A model generated the notes under the pieces. It saw nothing but the letters and a program-made list of their open reading frames with translations, was not told where the DNA came from and did not search any database. Positions 7,181 to 14,245 of a stretch of DNA of 25,130 nucleotides are shown here, piece by piece. The DNA comes from an uncultured Lachnospiraceae bacterium. GTDB lineage: Bacteria > Bacillota > Clostridia > Lachnospirales > Lachnospiraceae. Location of the stretch: positions 1 to 25,130 of the forward strand of contig CAJTPO010000061.1 of NCBI GenBank assembly GCA_910578115.1. The letters are read 5' to 3'. Numbering within the stretch: the stretch's first letter is position 1; every line of letters starts with the position of its first letter. A program made the position numbers and the translations under genes.

Positions 7181-7828
7181 ATGGAAATAAGAATAGACCG
7201 AGACAGCGACATCGACAGTTGGATGGAAGTGACGCTGATCTATAAATCGGCATTAAAGCAGATTTCCACGAAACTGGAAATCCTGAACGATGAATTTCAG
7301 CACGTACACAGATACAATCCGATTGAACACATTAAATCGCGCATCAAGACACCGGAGAGCATCGTTAAGAAACTGAAGAAACATGGCTATGAGTCAACCA
7401 TCAACAACATGATCCGCTATGTCAACGATATAGCAGGTATCCGTGTCATATGTTCTTTTTCATCGGACATATACCAGATCGCGGAGATGATCAGCAATCA
7501 GAGTGATATTAAGGTTATCTCCGTCAAAGACTACATCGTCAATCCGAAGGCCAGCGGTTACAAGAGCTACCACATGCTGGTGACCGTGCCGGTATATCTG
7601 TCAGACCGTATCGCAGATACCAAGGTTGAGATACAGATCCGCACCGTCGCCATGGATTTCTGGGCCAGCTTAGAGCACAAGATCCACTACAAATTCGAGG
7701 GAAATGCTCCGGAGCACATCAAAGATGAACTGGTAGAATGTGCCCAGATGATATCGGAACTGGATGCCAGAATGCTGGCACTTAACAAGGAAATCCAACA
7801 CATCGGACAGTTACAGATGGCGGAATAA
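7181..7828 (+). CDS. Small alarmone synthetase, GTP pyrophosphokinase (RelQ/YjbM type)
   Basis: This enzyme transfers pyrophosphate from ATP to GDP or GTP to make (p)ppGpp, the stringent-response signal. The synthetase motifs are all visible: HIKSRIKTPESIVKKL (residues 50-65), NDIAGIRVI (82-90, catalytic D83), DYIVNPKASGYKSYH (117-131), VEIQIRT (149-155), and FWASLEHKIHYK (160-171). There is no hydrolase, TGS or ACT domain, and 215 residues is the usual size of stand-alone small synthetases. Synthesis without built-in hydrolysis implies control by expression or allostery. The ATG at 7181 follows AGGGGA. The long leader with a hairpin next to the ribosome-binding site may regulate translation. 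It converges on galE, with a hairpin terminator between them. Confidence 0.92.
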   Translation: MEIRIDRDSDIDSWMEVTLIYKSALKQISTKLEILNDEFQHVHRYNPIEHIKSRIKTPESIVKKLKKHGYESTINNMIRYVNDIAGIRVICSFSSDIYQIAEMISNQSDIKVISVKDYIVNPKASGYKSYHMLVTVPVYLSDRIADTKVEIQIRTVAMDFWASLEHKIHYKFEGNAPEHIKDELVECAQMISELDARMLALNKEIQHIGQLQMAE

Positions 7829-7896
7829 ATTATTGTAGGATATTTTCACCAGATCACCGGAATGTCAGATCTACAGGAAAGAATCTAAAGATCAAA

Positions 7897-7926
7897 GAAA
7901 GGGTTTACCATAAGGTAGACCCTTTC
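7897..7926. terminator. Hairpin terminator between the alarmone synthetase gene and galE
   Basis: GAAAGGGTTTACC (7897-7909) and GGTAGACCCTTTC (7914-7926) form a 13-bp stem with one G-U pair and an ATAA loop. It lies between convergent stops. On the minus strand a TTTGATCTTT stretch follows, so it probably serves both genes. Confidence 0.7.
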
Positions 7927-7956
7927 TCTCTGATAGCTTTATGACTGTTTCACCAA

Positions 7957-8973
7957 TTAATCATCGTAACCATTAGGATTATTACTCTGCCATCTCCAGG
8001 AGTCTGCACACATCTCCCTGATGCCGAACTGCGCCTCCCAGCCAAGCTCTCTCTTCGCCTTATCTGCATTGGAGTAGCAGGTAGCAATATCCCCTGCACG
8101 TCTGGGTTTGATCGCATACGGAACCTTAACGCCGTTGGCTTCCTCGAAATTCTTCACCATATCCAGCACGCTGTAGCCTGTGCCTGTGCCGAGATTATAG
8201 ATACAAAGACCGGCCTTCTCCTCAATCTTCTTGAGCGCCTTCACATGACCAAGCGCCAGATCAACTACATGGATATAGTCGCGGACACCCGTGCCGTCAT
8301 GGGTATCGTAGTCGTTGCCGAAAACCCCCAGCTCTTTCAGCTTGCCCACTGCCACCTGCGTGATGTAAGGCATCAGATTATTCGGGATACCGTTCGGATT
8401 CTCGCCGATAGTGCCGCTCTTGTGCGCACCGATGGGGTTAAAGTACCGAAGCAGGATCACATTCCATTCCGGATCAGCCTTCTGCATGTCGGAAAGCACC
8501 TGCTCCAGCATGGATTTCGTCCAGCCGTAAGGGTTTGTACACTGTCCCTTCGGGCATTCCTCCGTGATCGGAATGATAGCCGGATCGCCGTATACCGTTG
8601 CGGAAGATGAGAAAATAATATTCTTCACGCCGTTCTTACGCATAACATCTACCAGTGTCAACGTACCTGCAATATTGTTCTCATAATATTCCCATGGCTT
8701 CTGTACGGATTCTCCTACCGCCTTCAAGCCTGCAAAATGAATACAGGAATCAATCTTCTCCTGTGCGAAAATTTTCTGAAGCGCCTCTCTGTCCAGAATA
8801 TCCGCCTTGTAGAACTTCACCGGCTTGCCCGTGATCTTCTCCACTCTCTCCAGAGACTTCTCACTGGAGTTGGACAGATTGTCCACAACTACCACTTCAT
8901 AGCCTGCATTCTGTAATTCTACCACTGTGTGGGAGCCGATATAGCCGGCGCCGCCTGTTACCAAAATTGCCAT
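7957..8973 (-). CDS. galE: UDP-glucose 4-epimerase
   Basis: Interconverts UDP-glucose and UDP-galactose in the cytoplasm, using bound NAD. It is an extended short-chain dehydrogenase. The Rossmann motif GGAGYIG is at residues 7-13. The catalytic triad matches E. coli GalE in position: S124 in SSSATVYG, Y149 and K153 in YGWTK. The length, 338 residues, is standard. The start at 8973 (MAILVTGG) is used because GGAGGG lies just before it; the open frame continues 23 codons further but those residues have no family counterpart. The ribosome-binding site is part of a short repeat shared with the mutG gene. A UDP-sugar pyrophosphorylase gene lies 344 bp upstream on the same strand, pointing to joint UDP-sugar supply. 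Confidence 0.96.
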   Translation of the reverse strand: MAILVTGGAGYIGSHTVVELQNAGYEVVVVDNLSNSSEKSLERVEKITGKPVKFYKADILDREALQKIFAQEKIDSCIHFAGLKAVGESVQKPWEYYENNIAGTLTLVDVMRKNGVKNIIFSSSATVYGDPAIIPITEECPKGQCTNPYGWTKSMLEQVLSDMQKADPEWNVILLRYFNPIGAHKSGTIGENPNGIPNNLMPYITQVAVGKLKELGVFGNDYDTHDGTGVRDYIHVVDLALGHVKALKKIEEKAGLCIYNLGTGTGYSVLDMVKNFEEANGVKVPYAIKPRRAGDIATCYSNADKAKRELGWEAQFGIREMCADSWRWQSNNPNGYDD

Positions 8974-8977
8974 TTTC

Positions 8978-8993
8978 CCTCCATTCCGAAGCG
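8978..8993 (-). repeat. 16-bp repeat carrying the galE ribosome-binding site
   Basis: CGCTTCGGAATGGAGG (minus strand) occurs here before galE and again at 25061-25076 before the MutG-type gene. In both cases the terminal GGAGG serves as the ribosome-binding site, 4-6 bp from the ATG. Confidence 0.7.
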
Positions 8994-9003
8994 GTACAAA
9001 TTC

Positions 9004-9059
9004 CAACTGAACCTGTTCAGTTGAATGAATTAAATTGCTCATCAGACAATTTATTCAAC
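9004..9059. promoter_or_regulatory. Nested palindromes in the galE leader
   Basis: CAACTGAAC-CT-GTTCAGTTG (9004-9023) is a perfect 9-bp inverted repeat. An overlapping longer imperfect one pairs GTTGAAT (about 9019-9025) with ATTCAAC (about 9053-9059). These alternative hairpins could act as an operator or a leader switch. Nothing gene-like is visible in the gap 8974-9317. Confidence 0.45.
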
Positions 9060-9208
9060 CCTGCACCCGCCCTTTCTTGATACCGCCTTGTGAAACCGTA
9101 GAACACCTGAAACATTCTGCCTCACATTCGCTCTTCCAAAATGTTAACTCACAAAGCATTTCCTGTTTCCTGTTATAATGATAGTGTACACTTAAAAAGT
9201 CGGTTTAT

Positions 9209-9239
9209 TCAATAGGTGAATGTTACTCAAATCTGTCAA
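9209..9239 (-). promoter_or_regulatory. Possible galE promoter
   Basis: On the minus strand a perfect TTGACA (9239-9234) is followed 19 bp later by TATTGA (9214-9209). The long spacer makes this weak. It would give a galE leader of about 230 bases containing the palindromes at 9004-9059. Confidence 0.3.
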
Positions 9240-9317
9240 AATGTTCACAGCTGTTTTCCCGCCGCCTCATCCCCACACAGCGCACTGTCCCCGCTTCTTC
9301 GTTCTTCGCAGCATATG

Positions 9318-10544
9318 TCACAGCTCAATGCCGTTCTCCTGACACAGCACTCGTGCACTCTCTACGGAATCAATCCCCGTCTCATTCTTGATCGGAGCAA
9401 ACTCATGATTCCGAACCACCTCGTAGGGCAGACAGGAATCCATCTCATGCACCAGATCCAGCGCCAGCTGCTCAAACTTATAACCGTTGGGTTCTTCCGG
9501 CTTCACATGCCTTCCCTGCCCGTCCAGGTAAGGAATCTTCTTCTCCACGATATGCAGGGGCAGACGTCCCGCCGCGATCTCCCACAGATCCTTCTGCCGG
9601 AAGAGATAATTCAGAATCACACCGTAATCATAGGCCGGTTCTCCCTCTTCATCGACGGCGTCCATCAACTCCTGCGTCATATCATAGTACTCCACGATGG
9701 AGGGTCTGCCGTCCTCTAAACAGATCGCACCCACCCGTTCGTCAGGAGCGTTCTTCTTTACCACCTTGGCACCCGACGCACTGCCCGTGACGATGGTCGC
9801 CCCCACGAAACAGGGATCGGCGATCCGCTGCAGCACATTGTCCACCGCAAACACATTCAGCCACTCGACTCCGGCCTCCTTCACCTGATCCGCCACACCC
9901 CATTTGATCATCGACAAAAACCAGCCTGCATTGCCGTTTGGCGACGTGGACATCTTATATTTCTCTTCCATATATACTTTGCCGTTATAGTCCGACGCCG
10001 GCGCCATATCCTGCATGAAGAAAGTCACATAATCCGGATTGTACCCGAAATAATTCTTCTCCTCAAAAAAGGCTTTGGTCACCTCGTGATTCTTATCACT
10101 TGTCATCACATACAACGGAATCCACGCCTCCGCCTGGTGCACCACATCCAGCAGGTTCTCCACCTGTCTCTGAAAAATATAGACCTCTTTCGTCAGGCCG
10201 ATATTATACGTTCCTTTCGGCACATCCGCACCCAGCCTGGTACCCATGCCGCCTGCCAGCATGACCGCTCCAACCCTGCCCGCACGAATGGCGTCCAATC
10301 CGGCCTGCACAAATTCCTCCCTTCTCTCCTCGATCTGCGCAAGCTTCATCACCTCGATGGGCGTGATCTCTCCCCGCGGATTCAGCTCCTCCTTATGCAG
10401 ACACTGCGCCAGCACCGACAGATCCGTGCCCATAATCTGTTCCAGCAGCGCCTCCTTCTCATAACCGCTCAGCTCATCATAATACTGTAAGACATGCAGC
10501 TGCCCGTATTTCTCCAGTTTGTCGTAAGCCTCCTGATATCCCAT
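9318..10544 (-). CDS. UDPGP type 1 family UDP-sugar pyrophosphorylase
   Basis: A nucleotidyltransferase that joins UTP and a sugar 1-phosphate to make a UDP-sugar. It belongs to the eukaryote-like UDPGP type 1 family (UAP1/UGP2), not the bacterial GalU or GlmU families. The nucleotide-binding signature LAGGMGTRLGADVPKG is at residues 96-111. Further hallmarks are SPNGNAGWF, NVFAVDNVLQRIADP, EYYDMTQEL, GYKFEQLALD and KNETGIDSVESA. Several look closer to UDP-GlcNAc pyrophosphorylases than to UDP-glucose enzymes, so glucose-1-P, galactose-1-P or GlcNAc-1-P are all possible. The start at 10544 (MGYQEAYDK) follows GGGAGAGG, giving 408 residues. A strong promoter lies 71-99 bp upstream. galE downstream suggests a role in galactose or hexosamine nucleotide supply. 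Confidence 0.9.
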   Translation of the reverse strand: MGYQEAYDKLEKYGQLHVLQYYDELSGYEKEALLEQIMGTDLSVLAQCLHKEELNPRGEITPIEVMKLAQIEERREEFVQAGLDAIRAGRVGAVMLAGGMGTRLGADVPKGTYNIGLTKEVYIFQRQVENLLDVVHQAEAWIPLYVMTSDKNHEVTKAFFEEKNYFGYNPDYVTFFMQDMAPASDYNGKVYMEEKYKMSTSPNGNAGWFLSMIKWGVADQVKEAGVEWLNVFAVDNVLQRIADPCFVGATIVTGSASGAKVVKKNAPDERVGAICLEDGRPSIVEYYDMTQELMDAVDEEGEPAYDYGVILNYLFRQKDLWEIAAGRLPLHIVEKKIPYLDGQGRHVKPEEPNGYKFEQLALDLVHEMDSCLPYEVVRNHEFAPIKNETGIDSVESARVLCQENGIEL

Positions 10545-10614
10545 GTTCCTCTCCCTTTTCACAGTTTGTTTTCCGTTGCCGTTCCCCTCATTCATTTGTC
10601 CTCTGGTTTTCTAT

Positions 10615-10643
10615 ATTCTACCATGAAGCACCTTATCTCTCAA
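10615..10643 (-). promoter_or_regulatory. Promoter of the UDP-sugar pyrophosphorylase gene
   Basis: On the minus strand TTGAGA (10643-10638) and TAGAAT (10620-10615) are separated by 17 bp, with TG one base before the -10. It begins about 25 bp from the edge of the repeat element at 10667, so the insertion lies directly behind an intact promoter. Confidence 0.7.
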
Positions 10644-10674
10644 TCCATAAAATGCAGCATTTAATTTATAGTAA

Positions 10675-10682
10675 ACTTCCAT
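10675..10682. repeat. Left target-site duplication of the 211-bp element
   Basis: ACTTCCAT directly precedes the left inverted end and is repeated exactly at 10894-10901 after the right end. Confidence 0.85.
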
Positions 10683-10893
10683 GTTACTATTCACGGTGCC
10701 CTGCACTCTGCTGCAAGGGCATTGAGTACGTAGTACTCGCCGATAACTTTACGGTTTCAGGCATCCAGCGCCTCGCCGAAGGGCGCTAAACGTCCGGGGG
10801 ACGTTTGCTAAGCGCCGACCGGAGTGGAACGTAGACACTTGGAATGGGCTGGATGCGTTACAGTTTGCGGCCGGTTAGGCCGTGAACTGTAAC
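10683..10893. mobile_element. 211-bp non-autonomous mobile element (MITE-like), highly structured
   Basis: Left end GTTACTATTCACGG (10683-10696) and right end, read inward, GTTACAGTTCACGG (10893-10880) match at 12 of 14 bases. An exact 8-bp duplication flanks the element. It has no open frame of use. Inside are GAGTAC-GTA-GTACTC, an outer pair GCATCCAG (10761-10768) / CTGGATGC (10849-10856), and an inner 14-bp stem: GGCGCT-AAACGTCC (10782-10795) pairs with GGACGTTT-GCTA-AGCGCC (10799-10816), with a 4-base bulge. The right end is itself a hairpin around TTTGCGGCC. Movement must depend on a transposase encoded elsewhere; the 8-bp duplication narrows the possible families but I cannot name one. 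The structured interior could also be transcribed. Confidence 0.85.
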
Positions 10894-10901
10894 ACTTCCA
10901 T
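10894..10901. repeat. Right target-site duplication of the 211-bp element
   Basis: ACTTCCAT, identical to 10675-10682. Confidence 0.85.
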
Positions 10902-10906
10902 CATGC

Positions 10907-12262
10907 TCAGCCTGCCGTCGGGCGGGCCTGCATCATCCCTTCCGCCTTCTTCCTGACAAAGAAAAAGGCCGGGATCAAAAACAGATCCGCGAAAATCCAC
11001 GCCAGCGGATTCGCAAAACACACTGCCGAAAACCCGAACAGCGGCACCAGCACAAATCCGGCCAATCCCCGCGCCAGCATCTCAAAAGCACCGGCAAACA
11101 CCGCCAGCCTGCTGAATCCCATTCCCTGAATCAGAAAACGGACGATATTCACCATGGCCAGCGGAAAATAGAAGATCACATTCCTGCGGATATAGAAGCA
11201 GGCGTCCTCCAGAACCGCCCCTTCCCCTGCATCCAAAAACAGCATCAGGAGCTGTCGCCCCGCCACGAAGACCACCGCCATGGCAAAGAAGGAATAGAGC
11301 AGTCCCAGGATCGTGCATGATTTCAGCCCTTTTCCCACACGTTCCAGATTTCCCGCTCCCATATTCTGTCCGCCGTAAGTCGCCATCGTAGAACCCATAG
11401 CGTCAATCGGACATGCCATCAGCATACTCAGCTTACTGCCCGCCGTCACCGCCGCCACGGCATCGGAACCAATCCCGTTCACAGCGCTCTGCAGTACCAC
11501 GCTGCCAATCGCCGTGATCGAATACTGCAGTCCCATGGGAATTCCCATATTGCACAGCTTAAACGCATAGCTCCTGTTCCATCGCCAGTCGCTTCTTTCC
11601 AGCCTCAGGATGGCATACTTTTTCTTCATGTAAATAAGACAGCACACCCCCGCCACCGCCTGTGAAACCACTGTGGCCACTGCCGCCCCGGAAACGCCCA
11701 TATGTAATACGATGATACACAACAGATCCAGGAAAATATTCATCACCGCCGACAACATCAGGAAAATAACCGGCGTCCTGCTGTCCCCCAGAGAGCGGAT
11801 GATCGCCGCCGTCATATTATACAGAAACGTCACCGGGATGCCGGCAAAAATAATAACAATATACAAATAAGACCCATCAATGATATTCTCCGGCGTCCGC
11901 ATAAGCTGCAGAATCGGGCGGCACAACAGTACCACCACAATCGTTATGATCACCGAAAAACCTACTGACAGGCGCACGCAGTTTCCCACAAATATGCGCA
12001 GATTTTCTTCATGTCCCGCACCAAACTCCTGCGCAATCGGAATCGCAAACCCGTTGCATACCCCCATGCAAAAGCCAATGATCAGGAAATTCACGGAACC
12101 GGTGGCTCCCACCGCTGCCAGTGCATCCACTCCCAGATAGTGCCCGACAATAATGGTATCTACCATACTGTAGAACTGCTGGAACAACAGACCGAACAGA
12201 AGCGGTACTGCAAATGCAAGAATCAGCCGCAGAGGACTGCCTTTCGTCATATCTTTTTCCAT
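10907..12262 (-). CDS. MATE family efflux transporter (pump 1)
   Basis: A 12-helix cation-coupled exporter of the multidrug and toxin extrusion family, in the cell membrane. The family start PLRLILAFAVPLLFGLLFQQFYSMVDTIIVG is present, with SGAAVATVVSQAVAG around the middle and MGSTMATYGGQNMGAG after it. The likely start is the ATG at 12262 (MEKDMTKGSP), but its ribosome-binding site GGGAG is about 13 bp away. A non-ATG start a few codons upstream (ATA/ATT after GGGAG) is conceivable, and a longer frame to 12364 is not supported. The product is about 451 residues, normal for the family. The last codons (ARPTAG, stop) lie in the repeat that ends at 10920, so the C-terminus has been replaced or extended by repeat sequence. 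The substrate is unknown. Confidence 0.88.
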   Translation of the reverse strand: MEKDMTKGSPLRLILAFAVPLLFGLLFQQFYSMVDTIIVGHYLGVDALAAVGATGSVNFLIIGFCMGVCNGFAIPIAQEFGAGHEENLRIFVGNCVRLSVGFSVIITIVVVLLCRPILQLMRTPENIIDGSYLYIVIIFAGIPVTFLYNMTAAIIRSLGDSRTPVIFLMLSAVMNIFLDLLCIIVLHMGVSGAAVATVVSQAVAGVCCLIYMKKKYAILRLERSDWRWNRSYAFKLCNMGIPMGLQYSITAIGSVVLQSAVNGIGSDAVAAVTAGSKLSMLMACPIDAMGSTMATYGGQNMGAGNLERVGKGLKSCTILGLLYSFFAMAVVFVAGRQLLMLFLDAGEGAVLEDACFYIRRNVIFYFPLAMVNIVRFLIQGMGFSRLAVFAGAFEMLARGLAGFVLVPLFGFSAVCFANPLAWIFADLFLIPAFFFVRKKAEGMMQARPTAG

Positions 12263-12376
12263 TACAAAAATTATACTCCCTTCCCAGTTTACAAATTTAT
12301 GCCTTCCAACACACCCTATGGATCGGCTGCCCTGAATGTATAAAACACCAACAACATAGCACATTCATTTCCAAAC

Positions 12377-12395
12377 TGCAATCCCAATTTGCAGA
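12377..12395. promoter_or_regulatory. Operator-like inverted repeat upstream of MATE pump 1
   Basis: CTGCAA-N7-TTGCAG is a perfect 6-bp inverted repeat in the gap 12263-12502, about 115 bp before the pump 1 start and next to the arabinofuranosidase terminator. It could be a regulator site. I found no clear promoter boxes here. Confidence 0.3.
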
Positions 12396-12396
12396 A

Positions 12397-12430
12397 AAGA
12401 CACCCCGCGCATCAGCATACGGGGCGTCTT
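12397..12430 (-). terminator. Terminator of the arabinofuranosidase gene
   Basis: AAGACACCCCG (12397-12407) pairs with CGGGGCGTCTT (12420-12430) with one mismatch. On the minus strand the stem runs into TCTTTTCTGC. It lies about 70 bp past the stop at 12503. Confidence 0.7.
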
Positions 12431-12502
12431 CCTCCATGATATAATAATAAAGAAGAACTACATCCTATCCCAGCAGTTCAGCGATCAGCTTTCCTGCTGC
12501 AT

Positions 12503-14002
12503 TTATCTGGCCAGACGAATCACATTCCAGCTCGTTTTCCCAAAAACAACATTTAACACGCCATCTTCTACCCTAGCATTACCGGAGGATTTCGGAACAA
12601 CATTGTCCGGATCTGCTTCCGTGTTCACGGCTTTCAGGTCGTCATGCTGCATCACGATATGTTCCTGCACCCGATAACCCGCATACTGCCTGAGATCCAG
12701 TGTTACCTCCATGTCCTCTTCCAGATCCTTGTTAACCGCAAATATCACCACTTCCTCCTTCTCACCGTTGTCTACAACCACACAGTCCAGATAAGGAGCT
12801 TCGCCGTGTTTCTTCGCCTCATAAACAGGAGATTTCACGATGGTATTTAAAACCGTACCCTGTCCCAGCGTGGCCGCATGCATATAAGGATAGAATATGG
12901 TCTGTCTCCACGCTCCGGTATCGGAAGTCATGATCGGCGCGATCACGTTAACAAGCTGCGCCAGACAGCCAATCTTTACGCGGTCCGCATGTCTGAGCAT
13001 GGTGATCAACATGCTGCCCACCAGCAGCGCATCCTCGAAATTATAGACATCTTCCAACTGATGCGGCTTCTGGATCCATTTCTCCAGCTTCTTATCCGCC
13101 TCATTGGAATGATACCATACATTCCACTCATCCAGCGAGATATTGATATTCTTACTGCCGTGATGCTTCCCCTTCACATAATCGCAGATGGATGCCACGG
13201 TGGTGATAAACTGATCCAGATCTACGCTGCTTGCCAGGAAGCTGGCGGAATCATTGTCCGCATTGCCGTAATACTGGTGCATGGAAACATAGTCTACCGT
13301 ATCATAGCACTCATCCAGCACCGTCGCCTCCCAATCACCGAAGGTAGGCATGTGAGAGCTGGAACTGCCACAGGCTACCAGTTCGATGGAAGGATCCAGT
13401 ATCTTCATGGCCTTTCCGGTCTCATGAGCCAGTCTCGCGTACTCCACGGCCGTCTTATTACCAATCTGCCAGGGTCCGTCCATCTCATTCCCCAGACACC
13501 ATGTCTTAATGTTATGCGGTGCCTCGTATCCGTGCTCTTTGCGCAGGTCACTCATCTGCGTGCCACCTTTGAAATTGCAGTATTCCAACAGTTCCTTCGA
13601 TTCCTGAATTCCTCTGGTCCCCAGATTAACTGCCATCATGACTTCCGTGCCCGCTTTCTTCGCCCAGTCAGCAAACTCGTTAAGACCGAACTGATTCGTC
13701 TCTACAACCTGCCATGCGAGATCCACCTGGCTCGGACGCTTCTCTTTCGGTCCTACACCGTCTTCCCACCGGTAGCTGGAAACGAAATTACCGCCCGGAT
13801 AACGCACGATGGGCACGTTACACTCTTTGACCAGCTCCAGCGTATCCTTACGGAATCCCTGTTCGTCCGCAAAAGGACTCTCCGGTTGATAAATGCCCTC
13901 ATACACCGCTCTGCCCAAATGTTCAATAAAAGAGCCGTAGATTCTTTTATCAATACTGCTCACGATATATTCTTTGTCGATAATCACCTGTGCTTTCTTC
14001 AT
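12503..14002 (-). CDS. Alpha-L-arabinofuranosidase, glycoside hydrolase family 51
   Basis: Removes terminal alpha-L-arabinofuranosyl units from arabinose-containing oligosaccharides with retention of configuration. The catalytic pair is visible at the expected positions: acid/base E173 in GNEMDGPW and nucleophile E291 in LDEWNVWYH. RYPGGNF (67-73), RWEDGVGP (78-85) and HQYYGN are further GH51 hallmarks. The product is 499 residues, the usual length. It has no signal peptide, so it acts in the cytoplasm on imported oligosaccharides. The start at 14002 (MKKAQVIIDK) has GGAGG 5 bp upstream; the frame extends 21 codons further without family similarity. An AraC-type regulator is transcribed divergently 243 bp away and is the obvious candidate activator. 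No arabinose-metabolism genes lie beside it in this window. Confidence 0.95.
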   Translation of the reverse strand: MKKAQVIIDKEYIVSSIDKRIYGSFIEHLGRAVYEGIYQPESPFADEQGFRKDTLELVKECNVPIVRYPGGNFVSSYRWEDGVGPKEKRPSQVDLAWQVVETNQFGLNEFADWAKKAGTEVMMAVNLGTRGIQESKELLEYCNFKGGTQMSDLRKEHGYEAPHNIKTWCLGNEMDGPWQIGNKTAVEYARLAHETGKAMKILDPSIELVACGSSSSHMPTFGDWEATVLDECYDTVDYVSMHQYYGNADNDSASFLASSVDLDQFITTVASICDYVKGKHHGSKNINISLDEWNVWYHSNEADKKLEKWIQKPHQLEDVYNFEDALLVGSMLITMLRHADRVKIGCLAQLVNVIAPIMTSDTGAWRQTIFYPYMHAATLGQGTVLNTIVKSPVYEAKKHGEAPYLDCVVVDNGEKEEVVIFAVNKDLEEDMEVTLDLRQYAGYRVQEHIVMQHDDLKAVNTEADPDNVVPKSSGNARVEDGVLNVVFGKTSWNVIRLAR

Positions 14003-14181
14003 GACTTCCTCCATTCTGCAATAGAAATATTCTTCTTTCCGCAGGCTGCCGCTCTTATATCTCATTGATCGTACCTGTATAAGCTCTCAGGTTCTTATAT
14101 GGCAGCTGCAAAATACACTGTCTCAATAACCTCATTCTATCAGACAGAAAGAAAAATACTATATCTTTTCTTCCGCTGTAT

Positions 14182-14210
14182 TTGACTTTTTTTCCGATTT
14201 TGGATACCAT
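14182..14210 (+). promoter_or_regulatory. Sigma-A promoter of the AraC-type regulator
   Basis: TTGACT (14182-14187) and TACCAT (14205-14210) are 17 bp apart, about 36 bp before the ATG at 14246. The arabinofuranosidase promoter must lie in the same 243-bp gap on the other strand. Its boxes are unclear; the gap also holds ACCTG-N10-CAGGT near 14085, a possible regulator site. Confidence 0.65.
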
Positions 14211-14245
14211 AAAATATAAATGAACGCCAGAAAGGAATCCTTCCC

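Larger units (their letters stand above)
10667..10920. repeat. Older TATAGTAAAC-type repeat, interrupted by a 211-bp insertion
   Basis: The flanks of the insertion, 10667-10682 and 10902-10920, join to read TATAGTAAACTTCCAT then CATGCTCAGCCTGCCG. The complement of the tandem-repeat element near 4753-4783 reads the same with one base changed. So this is a copy of that repeat, split by a later insertion. Its GCAGGCTGA part also supplies the last codons and stop of the MATE gene ending at 10907. Confidence 0.8.

Noticed and set aside
9216..9719. Plus-strand frame preceded by a TGTTATAAT box near 9171
   Set aside because: The frame is mostly antisense to the pyrophosphorylase gene and has no family pattern; the -10-like box is probably fortuitous in an AT-rich gap.
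10683..10893. Integron attC site
   Set aside because: The GTTAC/GTAAC ends look superficially similar, but they do not fit the GTTRRRY/RYYYAAC core, and there is no integrase or cassette array. The 8-bp duplication indicates transposition.
12878..14068. Plus-strand open frame of 396 codons
   Set aside because: Antisense of the GH51 arabinofuranosidase, whose catalytic residues and ribosome-binding site are evident.
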